Counted from the stretch's first letter, positions 18,240 through 26,884 are shown. The stretch: DNA of 64,000 nucleotides from Flavobacterium restrictum (GCF_007097245.1 NZ_VJZT01000001.1:372001-436000), one strand, 5' to 3'. Notes: generated by a model from the letters alone, not told the origin. Made by a program: numbers and translations.

Positions 18240-19541
18240 TTACTTTACTATTTTCATTTTTTTCTCTTCAAAATCCTGTTCCTCGTTTTGTTTATTCCAG
18301 TATTCTTTGAGTTTATCTGCTTTTTCTGTATTGGTAATTTTTATGTATTTCAAGAATTGGGTTTCTGTTTGATGGCCAGTGATTGCCATAATAGTAAGAT
18401 TATCTAATTTGCCATATAAATTAGTTGCAAAGGAGCGACGACAAATATGTGATGTAACCAATTCCCATTTATGATACATTCCTTCTTCTTTTCTTTTCGT
18501 TTTCTTATTGATTTTAGATCCTTGAACTTTTTCTTTAAATCCTGCAACTTCACATAAATCTTTTACGTGTTCGTTAAACTTTTGGTCAGAAATTGTTCTA
18601 GGAAAACCATTCCTTTTTTCTAAAATTGATTTGACTTGAGTGTGCAGAGGAATAGTAACTGTTTGACCTGTTTTTTGTGTTTCTATCTCAATGTAGCCAT
18701 TTTTAATATTGGCATCTTTCAATCTTAAAAAATCTGATATTCTTAATCCAGTTCGCAAACCAATTATAAACAAATCTCTTGTGTTTTCTAGTCGTTCCAC
18801 TCCTTCAAAATCGTGATTGAAAATTTTGTTGATTTCATTGTCATTTAAATAAATACTATCTGCTGTGATTTTAGGTACAAAAAAGTTTGGATGCTCAATA
18901 TGTATATGAACCGGCAATCCTTTTAATTTTGCGTCTCTGGCAATGGTTTTTAGTGTGCCAATGTAGTTTCCAATGGTACCTAAATTTATATTTTGTTCTT
19001 GCGAAAGGAAATTGACAAATTTGTCATAGAAAGTCAAATCTAAATCAGTAAATTTTAGCTTTGTTTTAAAGCGTTCTTCGTACTCTTCTAGCTTATGTTG
19101 TGTTGTTGTATATTTTGTAATAGTTCCTTTGGCAATGACCTTGTTTTTGCCTTTGATTATCCTTGTTGGTGCATTTTTAATAAAGGTTTCAATGAAAGGT
19201 ATAAAAAATACCTGGTCTACAGCTGTTTCGTCAATAGGTCTATTGAAGAAATTGGCAATCTTTTTTCTTAACCAGTACTTGTCTATGAATTCGCCTTTAC
19301 TATTATCAAAATTGAATTCATCAAATATGAATTTTTCAAGTTCTGAAAGTTTTTGATTAACTTCGTCTTTTGTAGTGTCAGCAGCAGTAAGTTTGACTTT
19401 TTGTTTAGCTGCACTCCATTTTTTAGGTTCAACCTTTAGATCTGTTGTAGCTGTTAAATCGCATTTTCTGCCATTTTTGAAACGCAAAAGTATATTTGTT
19501 GCGTTTTTTTCTCCTTTAATGAGGTAGTTAATAGTTGCCAT
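18240..19541 (-). CDS. Tyrosine recombinase (integrase) of element 1
   Basis: 433 residues. It has an N-terminal arm-binding domain (residues 1-50, ATINYLIKGEKNATNILLRF), a SAM-like core-binding domain at about 105-215, and a C-terminal catalytic domain with RTGLRISDF (Arg I near 260), SHICRRSFAT (H-x-x-R near 367), GHQTETQF and the nucleophile tyrosine in FLKYIKIT near 399. All catalytic residues are present, so the enzyme is probably active. It starts about 200 bases from the att copy at 19735 and points away from it. Directly behind its start lie the paired ATCCCCACAT repeats that are the likely arm sites. Confidence 0.93.
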   Translation of the reverse strand: MATINYLIKGEKNATNILLRFKNGRKCDLTATTDLKVEPKKWSAAKQKVKLTAADTTKDEVNQKLSELEKFIFDEFNFDNSKGEFIDKYWLRKKIANFFNRPIDETAVDQVFFIPFIETFIKNAPTRIIKGKNKVIAKGTITKYTTTQHKLEEYEERFKTKLKFTDLDLTFYDKFVNFLSQEQNINLGTIGNYIGTLKTIARDAKLKGLPVHIHIEHPNFFVPKITADSIYLNDNEINKIFNHDFEGVERLENTRDLFIIGLRTGLRISDFLRLKDANIKNGYIEIETQKTGQTVTIPLHTQVKSILEKRNGFPRTISDQKFNEHVKDLCEVAGFKEKVQGSKINKKTKRKEEGMYHKWELVTSHICRRSFATNLYGKLDNLTIMAITGHQTETQFLKYIKITNTEKADKLKEYWNKQNEEQDFEEKKMKIVK

Positions 19542-19587
19542 TGGTACGGAATTATTAGGTTTTTCAACACTTTAAAGATACAAAATA

Positions 19588-19608
19588 ATCCCCACATAAT
19601 CCCCACAT
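19588..19608. repeat. Paired arm-type repeats, right end of element 1
   Basis: ATCCCCACAT at 19588-19597 and 19599-19608, with the same 11-base period as the ATCCCCACAA pair at 1941-1961. They are found only with the element 1 integrase, supporting a binding-site role. Confidence 0.6.
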
Positions 19609-19659
19609 TGACTATATTTATATATAATTTACTTAATTTTACTTAACTATTACATATTA

Positions 19660-19684
19660 AAAAACCCTTATTTTACAAGGGTTA
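19660..19684 (-). terminator. Minus-strand terminator at the right end of element 1
   Basis: AACCCTT and AAGGGTT flank ATTTTAC; the T-run is on the minus strand. It would stop transcripts entering element 1 from the att junction and so shield the integrase gene. Confidence 0.55.
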
Positions 19685-19734
19685 ACGACTGTTTTAGTAA
19701 GATTTGATAAGTATAGAAAAAGTAGGTGCTTGTT

Positions 19735-19747
19735 CCTCTTTCTCCGC
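19735..19747 (+). repeat. att core, central junction
   Basis: CCTCTTTCTCCGC, identical to the tRNA-Ser 3' end. Downstream it shares CAGTAGAAA with the right-hand att copy at 48010, so 22 bases (19735-19756) match there. It separates element 1 from element 2. Confidence 0.85.
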
Positions 19748-19769
19748 CAGTAGAAAAACAAAAAAGGCT

Positions 19770-19807
19770 AAAACGCTGTAAAACTTATGTTTTACAGCGT
19801 TTTTTTA
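19770..19807 (+). terminator. Terminator following the central att copy
   Basis: AAACGCTGTAAAAC and GTTTTACAGCGTTT form a 14-bp stem around TTAT, followed by a T-run. It stands where the tRNA-Ser terminator stands relative to the left att copy. Confidence 0.85.
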
Positions 19808-19850
19808 TTGGTGACTATACCAACAAAGTTCATTAAATGGTATTCTTTCA

Positions 19851-19894
19851 GTGACCTATTTAGTGACCTATTTGCATAAACTCAAATAGGTCAC
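19851..19894. repeat. Arm-type repeats, left end of element 2
   Basis: GTGACCTATT at 19851-19860 and 19863-19872 (12-base period) and an inverted copy AATAGGTCAC at 19885-19894. A near-identical pair lies at 47918-47939 by the right att. They are the probable integrase arm sites. Confidence 0.62.
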
Positions 19895-19926
19895 TAGAAA
19901 TCGCTGAAACACTTGTATAATAAGGT

Positions 19927-19941
19927 GTTCACGTTTTGAAC
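19927..19941. promoter_or_regulatory. Inverted repeat upstream of the element 2 integrase
   Basis: GTTCA-N5-TGAAC, 57 bases before the integrase start. The same repeat with the same 5-base spacer and trailing ATCTTGT occurs at 48223-48237, 57 bases before the decayed integrase. It may be an autoregulatory operator or a recombination-protein site. Confidence 0.5.
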
Positions 19942-19997
19942 ATCTTGTAGGAAGTGTTTAAGATGTATAATTTTATCAAACTTAAAGTCGCCACATT

Positions 19998-21236
19998 ATG
20001 AACAAAACATTCAACCTGCTTTTCTTTGTAAAGAAAAGCAAAATCAAAGCCAACGGTACCGCTCCAATTTATTTGAGAATTACTATCGATGGAAAGCCAA
20101 AAGAAATTGCTTCCAAAAGATACATTCAACCTGATAAGTGGGACAACAAACTCCAAAAGGTTTCCGGCTCTTCAGATGAGGTAAAATCTTTAAACCTTTA
20201 CTTGAAAACATTAGAGCAACAAGTTTACGATGCACATCATTCCATAATGAAAGACAAAATTACTGCCACTGCATCTAGTTTAAAGTCTAAATTACAAGGA
20301 ACGGAACAAAGAGCTAGAATGTTGGTTCCCATTTTTCAAGAGCATAATGATAAAGTTGAAACTTTAGTTGGCCAAGAATTTGCACCAGGAACATTAGAGC
20401 GGTATAAAACATCTTTGAAACACACAATCGAATTTATACAATGGAAATATTCCGCTTCGGATATTGATATAAAGGATATTGACCACGCATTTATAACAGA
20501 ATATGAATTCTTTTTGCGAAGTGTTCGAAAATGTGCCAACAACACAGCAGTCAAATACATTAAGAATTTTAAGAAGATTGTTAAACTTTGTATTTCTAAT
20601 GGCTGGTTAGACAAAGATCCTTTCGTAAATTACAAAGTAAAAATCCGTGAAGTCGAAAGAGAATTTTTATCACAAGAAGAAATACAAACCATCTATGAGA
20701 AAGTATTTGTAACCGAACGACTAAATCAAGTCAAAGACATTTTCGTGTTTGCTTGCTTTACTGGCTTGGCATACATTGATGTAAAACAATTGACACTTTT
20801 AAATATCAGTACTGGTATCGATGGTAGCAAATGGATATTTACACATCGTCAAAAAACGGAAACCGCTTCACGAATTCCCTTACTCCCTATTCCGCAGGAA
20901 TTAATCCAAAAATATGCAGCACATCCACAATGTATAAACGAAAACAAATTACTTCCAGTTTTGAGCAATCAAAAAATGAATAGCTATTTAAAGGAAATAG
21001 CGGATGTGTGCGGTATTCAAAAAGATTTAACCTTCCACATTGCCAGACATACTTTTGCGACGACTGTTACACTTACAAATGGTGTTCCAATTGAATCCGT
21101 AAGCAAAATGCTGGGGCATACTAATATTAAAACCACACAGCATTATGCAAAGATTTTGGATAAGAAAGTAAGTGAGGATATGCAGGTTTTGAGGGATAAG
21201 TTTAAAATACATAGTCAATTAAATGTAGCTAAATAA
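19998..21236 (+). CDS. Tyrosine recombinase (integrase) of element 2
   Basis: 412 residues, of the IntDOT-related Bacteroidota family: an N-terminal arm-binding domain (NLLFFVKKSKIKANGTAPIY...), a SAM-like domain at about 110-215 and a catalytic domain. HIARHTF (near 348), GHTNIKTTQHY (373-383) supply His, Arg, His and the nucleophile Tyr. The position of the first catalytic Arg reads FTGLAYID, with Ala in place of Arg. IntDOT likewise lacks this Arg, so the enzyme may still be active. The start ATG lies 250 bases inside the central att copy. It is followed by AraC after 59 bases. Confidence 0.93.
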   Translation: MNKTFNLLFFVKKSKIKANGTAPIYLRITIDGKPKEIASKRYIQPDKWDNKLQKVSGSSDEVKSLNLYLKTLEQQVYDAHHSIMKDKITATASSLKSKLQGTEQRARMLVPIFQEHNDKVETLVGQEFAPGTLERYKTSLKHTIEFIQWKYSASDIDIKDIDHAFITEYEFFLRSVRKCANNTAVKYIKNFKKIVKLCISNGWLDKDPFVNYKVKIREVEREFLSQEEIQTIYEKVFVTERLNQVKDIFVFACFTGLAYIDVKQLTLLNISTGIDGSKWIFTHRQKTETASRIPLLPIPQELIQKYAAHPQCINENKLLPVLSNQKMNSYLKEIADVCGIQKDLTFHIARHTFATTVTLTNGVPIESVSKMLGHTNIKTTQHYAKILDKKVSEDMQVLRDKFKIHSQLNVAK

Positions 21237-21295
21237 AAAAGTTTTGCAAGTTCACAATTCAAACAACTACCTTTACAAAGTAAACTTAACTTCTA

Positions 21296-22153
21296 ATGCC
21301 TAAAAAGTCAAACCATATTCCAATAAACACGATGGTAGATATGTTTGGTGCAGGTATTGCCATCGGGAGAGCATCTATTACAGAGTTGCAAACTTTTGAA
21401 GTAGCGGAGCAATCACATCGAGACGACTATCATTTATTCTTTGTATTGGAAAAAGGAAATCTTTCTTTTGAAATTGACTTTCAAAAGTACAATGCAAAAT
21501 CATTTTCTGTTATTTATATTCATCCCAATCAGGTGCATCGTTTGGGACCTTTTGAAAATGTAACCGCCAGTTTTTGGGCAATCAATAATGAAAACCTGAA
21601 TCCTGAATATTTGAAATTATTGGAAGACATTACACCTGCAAAACCATTGACTTTAAATGAAGAAACGTTTTCCATTATTTCCGAAGCAGTAACTTTATGT
21701 ATAAAATTATCAGAACGAAAAAATGAAAAATTACATCAGTCTTTGCTAAAAGATAGCTGTAATACGTTAGTTGCATTAGTTGCTTCACAGTATTTAGAAC
21801 TATCAAAATCAATGGACGCACTTTCACGATTTGAAATTATCAGCAAAGCCTTCAAAACATTATTAGAAAGTAATTTTATATCTTCCAAAAAACCGACAGA
21901 GTACGCTCAAACCTTAAATGTATCTACTGCTTATTTAAACGAATGCGTCAAAAACACGACTGGACATTCTGTTTCTTATCACATTCAACAACGTATTATT
22001 TTAGAAGCAAAACGATTGCTTTACCATTCTGGTAAATCGGTAAAGGAAATTGCAACCGAATTGGGCTATGATGAATACAATTATTTCTCACGGTTGTTTA
22101 CCAAAGTTACAGGAATGTCCGCATTAACCTTTCGGAACAAAAACCACGATTAG
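21296..22153 (+). CDS. AraC-family transcriptional regulator
   Basis: 285 residues. The N-terminal cupin-like ligand domain contains the HRDDYHLFFVLEKG strand, and the C-terminal double helix-turn-helix includes HSVSYHIQQRIILEAKRLLY and VKEIATELGYDEYNYFSRLF. It is encoded just upstream of a flavin monooxygenase and a siderophore-interacting-protein-like reductase on the same strand, which it probably controls. A TACCTTTA box, one base off consensus, lies about 25 bases before the start. The inducer is unknown. Confidence 0.88.
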   Translation: MPKKSNHIPINTMVDMFGAGIAIGRASITELQTFEVAEQSHRDDYHLFFVLEKGNLSFEIDFQKYNAKSFSVIYIHPNQVHRLGPFENVTASFWAINNENLNPEYLKLLEDITPAKPLTLNEETFSIISEAVTLCIKLSERKNEKLHQSLLKDSCNTLVALVASQYLELSKSMDALSRFEIISKAFKTLLESNFISSKKPTEYAQTLNVSTAYLNECVKNTTGHSVSYHIQQRIILEAKRLLYHSGKSVKEIATELGYDEYNYFSRLFTKVTGMSALTFRNKNHD

Positions 22154-22233
22154 TCTATAACTTACCTTTTTATTGCTATTGTTTACACTTGTTTGTTGTC
22201 GCAACTTTGCACCAACAAATAAATCGTATAAAA

Positions 22234-23427
22234 ATGGAAACAATAAAAGAAAATAAAGAAATAAACATCCTGATTTCGGGTGCAAGTGTTGCGGGGCTAA
22301 CCACAGCGTATTGGCTTGTAAAATATGGTTTTAAAGTTACTATTGTAGAACGTGCCTCACATATCCGTGCAGGAGGGCAAGCTCTTGATGTGCGAGGTCC
22401 TGCATTGGAAGTAGCTAAACGAATGGGGATTTTAGATACCATTCGCAACAACAGTACAAAACTGAAAGGAATGTCGGTAGTTGATGCTTTATCAGCAAAA
22501 GAGACTTTTAGCAGTACCGAAGGCACCATAACCGCTGGCAGATTTGATAGTCCTGACGTTGAGATACTGCGTGACGATCTTTGCCGTGTTCTTTTTGAGA
22601 CGGTTGGTAATCAAGTAACGTATATTTTTAATGATTCTATCCTATCAATTGACCAAGATCAAACAGGCGTTGATGTTACATTTACCAATGCAGCTCCTCA
22701 ACGTTTTGACCTTGTTATTGGTGCAGACGGATTACGCTCAAATGTGCGAAAAATGGTCTTCAGTCCAGACGAGCAGTTCATCCGTTATCTTGGCTACTAT
22801 GTTGCGATATTTACGATTCCAAATTTTCTTAATCTTGACTATTGGGAAGTGTTTTTTGAAAATGAAGGCATTCCTCTTGCAACCTATATAGTTAAAGAAA
22901 AAAATAGCGAAGCAAGGACGTATCTGGGATTCGGCAGTGAAAAACCAATAGATTATGACCATCGAGATATTGCATCGCAGAAGCAACTGATAAATGAAAG
23001 GGTTGAAAATATTGGATTGGAGATTCCGAAAATAAAGGAATATATGCAAGACTCATCTAACTTCTACTTCGATTCTATCAATCAAATTATTATGGATAGT
23101 TGGTCAAAAGGGCGGGTAGTGTTAGTTGGAGATGCTGGCTACAGTGCGTCTTTGTCAACTGGCCAGGGAACAACCGTTGCAATGGTTGGTGCTTATGTTT
23201 TGGCAGGAGAATTGGCTACTCATAAATACGATTTGCAAAAAGCATTCAGTAATTATGAAAGTGAATTGCGTGAATACGTTAACAACAATCAAAAACTTGC
23301 CTATGATCCGAGTACTGATTTACAACTAACATTTGCTCAATCATCGGAAGAAGAAAGTATTACTACCCCAGAAAATATGCCTGATTTTGGGCAAGCAACA
23401 ATACCCTTTACATTCAAAAACTATTAG
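22234..23427 (+). CDS. FAD-dependent monooxygenase
   Basis: 397 residues from the ATG at 22234; the frame is open 15 codons further upstream, but the FAD motif fits this start. The dinucleotide-binding GASVAGLTTAYWL is followed by E/R of the FAD-binding strand (IVERA), the DG motif (VIGADGLRSNVR) and the GD motif (RVVLVGDAGYSAS), as in p-hydroxybenzoate-hydroxylase-fold enzymes including Tet(X). Substrate is not predictable from sequence; detoxification or antibiotic modification is possible. It lies between AraC and a siderophore-interacting-like reductase, 20 bases upstream of the latter. Confidence 0.85.
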   Translation: METIKENKEINILISGASVAGLTTAYWLVKYGFKVTIVERASHIRAGGQALDVRGPALEVAKRMGILDTIRNNSTKLKGMSVVDALSAKETFSSTEGTITAGRFDSPDVEILRDDLCRVLFETVGNQVTYIFNDSILSIDQDQTGVDVTFTNAAPQRFDLVIGADGLRSNVRKMVFSPDEQFIRYLGYYVAIFTIPNFLNLDYWEVFFENEGIPLATYIVKEKNSEARTYLGFGSEKPIDYDHRDIASQKQLINERVENIGLEIPKIKEYMQDSSNFYFDSINQIIMDSWSKGRVVLVGDAGYSASLSTGQGTTVAMVGAYVLAGELATHKYDLQKAFSNYESELREYVNNNQKLAYDPSTDLQLTFAQSSEEESITTPENMPDFGQATIPFTFKNY

Positions 23428-23447
23428 TAATTGATAATTCAGAAATA

Positions 23448-24158
23448 ATGATTTCGAGCATACCAAAATGGGTTAGCAATTTATTCGGAAACACAATGCT
23501 ACCCAATGTAAAAGTTTTAGAAACGCATTACATCAGTCCATACATCAAAAAAATACGCTTTCAAGGAGATATATCAAAATGGAGTTTTCAAATCGGCTAT
23601 TCAAGTGTTATTCGTGTAAGTGATACAGAATATAGAAATTATACAGTTGCCTATCACGACATCGAAAAGGGATTTTTTGATATTATACTTCATATTCACG
23701 GAAAAGGAGTTGGAAGTACATTCCTGAATAACTTAAATATAGGCGATGAAATATTTATCAGTCCGCCAAGAGGCAAAAACTTTTACGATCCAAGCGTAAA
23801 AAAGCAGATTGTATTTGGAGATGAAACTTCGTTAGGGCTTGCCTGTTCGCTTCTTCCTGTTTTGAAACAAAACCAACATCAGTTCCAATTCTACTTTGAA
23901 TTAGACGAAGAAAATAAAAATGTTCCTGAATTGTTGGGCTTGGAAAACTATACAGTTTTCAATAAAAACGGCTTATTTAGAAATGAAAAAAGGATAATCG
24001 ATTTGCCTATTATTCAAACATCTGAATGGCAGACAGCAAATTTTACTATAACAGGAAACGTAAAATCTGTTCAAACTTTCAGAAAAGTTTTAAAAAACAA
24101 AACAAAAGGAAAATTCTATTCACAAGGCTATTGGCTTGAAGGGAAAAAAGGATTATAA
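23448..24158 (+). CDS. Siderophore-interacting-protein-like FAD reductase
   Basis: 236 residues. It carries the FAD-binding RxYTxx motif (RNYTVAYHD), a FLNNLNIGDEIFISPPRG segment typical of the beta-barrel of siderophore-interacting proteins, and a C-terminal NAD(P)H-type half (IVFGDETSLGLACSLLPVLK). Related proteins pass electrons from NAD(P)H to ferric siderophores or partner oxidoreductases. It is co-oriented with the upstream monooxygenase, suggesting it could serve as its reductase or act on the same substrate. Confidence 0.75.
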   Translation: MISSIPKWVSNLFGNTMLPNVKVLETHYISPYIKKIRFQGDISKWSFQIGYSSVIRVSDTEYRNYTVAYHDIEKGFFDIILHIHGKGVGSTFLNNLNIGDEIFISPPRGKNFYDPSVKKQIVFGDETSLGLACSLLPVLKQNQHQFQFYFELDEENKNVPELLGLENYTVFNKNGLFRNEKRIIDLPIIQTSEWQTANFTITGNVKSVQTFRKVLKNKTKGKFYSQGYWLEGKKGL

Positions 24159-24178
24159 CAATTGAAAAAAATGTGGAA

Positions 24179-24391
24179 ATGATTTATGTATTTAAAACTT
24201 CAGTAAAAATGGAAAACGACATTAACCAATTAAAGCCGTATTTAAACGAATTACTGAAAGAAGCAAAATGGAATTTTGACCTTGATGATTGCGACAAAAT
24301 TTTACGAATAGACAGTGAAACAGAAATTACCAAATCGGTAATTAGACTCTTGCAAGATAAAGGTTTTGAATGCGAAGAATTACTCGATTAA
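24179..24391 (+). CDS. Small hypothetical protein with HMA-like fold
   Basis: 70 residues from the ATG at 24179 (a GTG two codons upstream is possible). The pattern beta-alpha-beta-beta-alpha-beta, with IYVFKTSV, DINQLKPYLNELLKEA and EITKSVIRLLQDKGFECEEL, resembles heavy-metal-associated ferredoxin-like domains, but the metal-binding CxxC is missing. It lies 20 bases after the reductase and is probably the last gene of the AraC-monooxygenase-reductase cluster. Function unknown. Confidence 0.55.
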   Translation: MIYVFKTSVKMENDINQLKPYLNELLKEAKWNFDLDDCDKILRIDSETEITKSVIRLLQDKGFECEELLD

Positions 24392-24496
24392 CATTACATA
24401 AAAGATGTATGAAATCAATTTTTATAGATTCAGATATTGACAATCATAAAAGCATCAATCAATCTAAATAGCTCAAATAAAAAATCATTTCTCAAA

Positions 24497-25546
24497 ATGA
24501 TACCAGCACTTCTAACCCTATTTATGAAACAAAAGTACATTCTGGAAACCTACGACCAGATACTAAAAGAAATCAAAAACCCGAAAATTGTTTTTGATAA
24601 TGATTTTGTGGCTTTTCTAGAAAATTGTTCGGCAGAAAGTTATTTGATTTATAAAGTTGATTTTGTAAAACAAAACGGAGAAACAAAATATACTATAAAA
24701 AAACCTATCCATAATTTGCACCCAAAGGCGACAGAAATAAACGGTAAACAATGTGAACCAACATCAGAATTTGAAGAATATATTTCCGAGGTATTTGAAA
24801 AATTAGAAATAAATCATCTCGATGCTAACTTGCGTTGGTGCTCAAAAAATGATAGTAATACTTTATATATTCTACAAGAAATCGAAATTAGTAATTTATC
24901 AAATGAATTGCGGTTTTTCCTGTATTGTTATCATTCTTTAAAAAATGAAAACGATAAAATCAAAAAAATAAACAAGGCGACGATTTTTAATTTAAAATCC
25001 AAAGAGCGAGTTGAGCAGTACATTCATAAAAAACAATACGCACTCGAAAATTTAGCAAACAAATTAATCAAAGACATTAACCCAATAAATTCATCGGATA
25101 TTTATCGATTTTCGTCCAATTATGATAAAATAGATTGCTTGAAAATAACCTATATTTATTTAGAAAAACTACTGCGTTTTGTAGAAAAAGAATTCAAAAA
25201 CTACCTAAATGTAAATATTCAAATTCCGTATCGATCCATATTGGTCAAAGAATTTGAAATCACGGATAAGCTCAAAGAACTCAAATCACGCTTATTAGGA
25301 AGCAACATCAACGATCAATTACTAAAATTGGCTTATGAACCATTGCTAAAAATTGCCACAATCAACATTCAAGAAAAATTAACCTACTATGATTTTAATT
25401 ATTGCTCCGATTTTATTTTGATATTGCATCATCAAATTGATTTTGAGAATATTACTGAAGAAGCAATAAAAGACTGCTTATTTGATTTGAATTTCAATTC
25501 GTTACAGTTTTCGATTGCCTTGTTATGGATATTTCAAAGGAATTAA
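24497..25546 (+). CDS. Hypothetical protein of the integrase-proximal module
   Basis: 349 residues from ATG 24497; an upstream TTG at 24437 is possible. It is highly charged, mostly helical, and contains IHNLHPKATEINGK, LRFFLYCYHSLKNEND and RLLGSNINDQLLKLAYEPL. No known domain was recognised. Its 3' end overlaps the next gene by 22 bases, and that next protein has an RteC-like C-terminus. Together they resemble the two-part hypothetical cassettes found near Bacteroidota integrases. It may take part in regulation or replication of the element. Confidence 0.6.
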   Translation: MIPALLTLFMKQKYILETYDQILKEIKNPKIVFDNDFVAFLENCSAESYLIYKVDFVKQNGETKYTIKKPIHNLHPKATEINGKQCEPTSEFEEYISEVFEKLEINHLDANLRWCSKNDSNTLYILQEIEISNLSNELRFFLYCYHSLKNENDKIKKINKATIFNLKSKERVEQYIHKKQYALENLANKLIKDINPINSSDIYRFSSNYDKIDCLKITYIYLEKLLRFVEKEFKNYLNVNIQIPYRSILVKEFEITDKLKELKSRLLGSNINDQLLKLAYEPLLKIATINIQEKLTYYDFNYCSDFILILHHQIDFENITEEAIKDCLFDLNFNSLQFSIALLWIFQRN

Positions 25547-26013
25547 AAGAAGTAGAAAACAATATCCAAAAAATTGATATTCTGTACCGAGAATTAAAAA
25601 ATTACAATCAGAAACAAACCCGAAATTTTACGCGATACAATCAAAAAGTACCGTCTATAAAAGAACAAATTATCAATTGGATTGAAGAAGAAATCGAATA
25701 TTTGACCAAGAAAATCAAACTCGAAGCCAATCAATTTACAAATGTTGCAAGCAATGAAGAAAAAATCAAATTTCTAACAGGATTGTCGGTCGCACAATTG
25801 TGCTATTTTTTTGGATTGCTTATCGAAACAGGAATAATAGACCACAAAAACCACGCAGACATATTTCGTTTCATTTCAGAGAATTTCAAAACGGCTAACA
25901 CTGATAAAATTTCAACGGATAGCATAAAATCAAAATACTACAATATTGAAACGAGTACAAAAAATGCAATTCGTGAAAAAACAATTACATTATTAAGTCT
26001 TACGAAGCGTTAA
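25525..26013 (+). CDS. RteC-like C-terminal domain protein
   Basis: 162 residues. A coiled N-terminus (KEVENNIQKIDILYRELK) is followed by a C-terminal segment resembling the RteC domain: FLTGLSVAQLCYFFGLLIET, HADIFRFISENF, and TDSIKSKYYNIETSTKNAIR. It overlaps the previous gene by 22 bases, pointing to translational coupling. In element 1 the corresponding RteC-like protein is a single 301-residue chain, so the pair here may be a split version. A regulatory role in excision is inferred. Confidence 0.55.
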   Translation: MDISKELKEVENNIQKIDILYRELKNYNQKQTRNFTRYNQKVPSIKEQIINWIEEEIEYLTKKIKLEANQFTNVASNEEKIKFLTGLSVAQLCYFFGLLIETGIIDHKNHADIFRFISENFKTANTDKISTDSIKSKYYNIETSTKNAIREKTITLLSLTKR

Positions 26014-26157
26014 AACTTCTGCCATCATTCTCCAGCCAAAACCAGTCATTCCAAGTAATATTTCATCTTCAATTTGAAGCAATGAGATAAGATTTGGAAT
26101 TTTATGCAATTCCATAAATCGTTGCAATTCGAGACTAATTGTAATTAAATTTTTCAT
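25993..26157 (-). CDS. Possible small protein, 54 residues
   Basis: ATG at 26157 opens a 54-codon frame that overlaps the end of the plus-strand gene by 21 bases. The product is mixed hydrophobic (ELQRFMELHKIPNLISLLQI, ILLGMTGFGWRMMAEVLTL) and codon use is ordinary. No homology was recognised and no promoter is clear. It might be a real small gene or a chance frame. Confidence 0.3.
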   Translation of the reverse strand: MKNLITISLELQRFMELHKIPNLISLLQIEDEILLGMTGFGWRMMAEVLTLRKT

Positions 26158-26182
26158 AATACTTGTTTTTAGATTTTACGAA

Positions 26183-26346
26183 AAGTCCCATTTTGAGATT
26201 GGTACAAACAACAACGTGGGACATCGATTATCAGCATCAGAGGTACGACCAAGCACCCACAGCCACGATAAACCGAGCCCACGCATTGCGTAGGCGAACA
26301 GTTTATTCATAGGCTGATTATAAGAAGTTTGGTCGTTTTCTGATGC
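26183..26346. other. Structured non-coding region upstream of the replication module
   Basis: A long two-part stem (GCATCAGA at 26234 with TCTGATGC at 26339, and ACGACCAA at 26245 with TTGGTCGT at 26329) encloses smaller hairpins such as ACGC-ATT-GCGT (26281-26291). A separate GTCCCA/TGGGAC pair lies just upstream. It could be a replication or transfer origin or a structured RNA. No protein is encoded here. Confidence 0.45.
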
Positions 26347-26499
26347 CCTAAATAACTTTCGCTAATATATTTTATAGAGGTAAAACCTCTATTCTGTGTT
26401 CAGTGTACAAATTTAGTCATAAATGAACAAAACTCACAACAATACACCTTTAAATAAAAACTTTTTTCTGCTCAATGGTTGATTTTACTATACTTTGTT

Positions 26500-26516
26500 G
26501 GGGGTTGCGCAACCCC
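26500..26516. other. Perfect 16-bp palindrome
   Basis: GGGGTTGCGCAACCCC (26501-26516), GC-rich in an AT-rich setting, 63 bases before the first gene of the HTH/DnaD-like/DnaC-like operon. It may be an operator for the HTH protein or an origin element. Confidence 0.45.
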
Positions 26517-26578
26517 AGTAACTGGTTTGGTATTAGATTAATATTTCTCTTTGTCCAAAATATTTAAACCACAACATT

Positions 26579-26884
26579 ATGGCAATCGAAGTTATTACCC
26601 GAGAAGATTTAAACGAATTTCGCACACTACTTTTAGCAGATTTAAACGCAATGTTTAATTCAAAACCGCAACAGCAAAAACAATGGCTCAAATCTACCGA
26701 AGTCAGAAAATTACTTAACATTTCTTCTGGCACTTTGCAAAATCTCCGCATCAACGGAACCCTAACCTACACCAAAGTTGGAGGAATTATTTTCTATGCC
26801 TATGCAGATTTGCAAAAAGTGTTAGAAAAAAATAAAGTAGATGCAACACCCAATTTATTTAATCCTAAATGGTTGGTACGATGA
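26579..26884 (+). CDS. Helix-turn-helix protein
   Basis: 101 residues. After a short N-terminal helix (TREDLNEFRTLLLADLNAMF) comes a MerR/excisionase-like HTH: WLKSTEVRKLLNISSGTLQN, then LRINGTLTYTKVGGIIFYAY as wing and recognition element. Such proteins sit at the head of Bacteroidota element replication modules. Its stop overlaps the start of the DnaD-like gene (ATGA), so the two are coupled. It probably regulates this operon or binds the palindrome upstream. Confidence 0.75.
   Translation: MAIEVITREDLNEFRTLLLADLNAMFNSKPQQQKQWLKSTEVRKLLNISSGTLQNLRINGTLTYTKVGGIIFYAYADLQKVLEKNKVDATPNLFNPKWLVR

Larger units (their letters stand above)
1867..19747. mobile_element. Integrated element 1 (tRNA-Ser island with integrase at right end)
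   Basis: Bounded by tRNA-Ser-derived direct repeats at 1867-1883 and 19735-19747. An integrase, RteC-like and HTH proteins and a replication-initiator-like gene are clustered at the right end, and paired ATCCCCACA repeats lie just inside both ends (1941-1961 and 19588-19608). The cargo is a SecB/HEPN/Panacea operon and a helicase-methylase-ATPase defence-type operon, all on the minus strand. No relaxase, coupling protein or mating-pore gene is visible, so transfer would need help in trans. The boundaries are inferred from the repeats. Confidence 0.8.

Noticed and set aside
19851..19894. Short CRISPR-like repeat set
   Set aside because: Only two direct copies and one inverted copy, with 2-base gaps and no spacers; no cas genes in the window.
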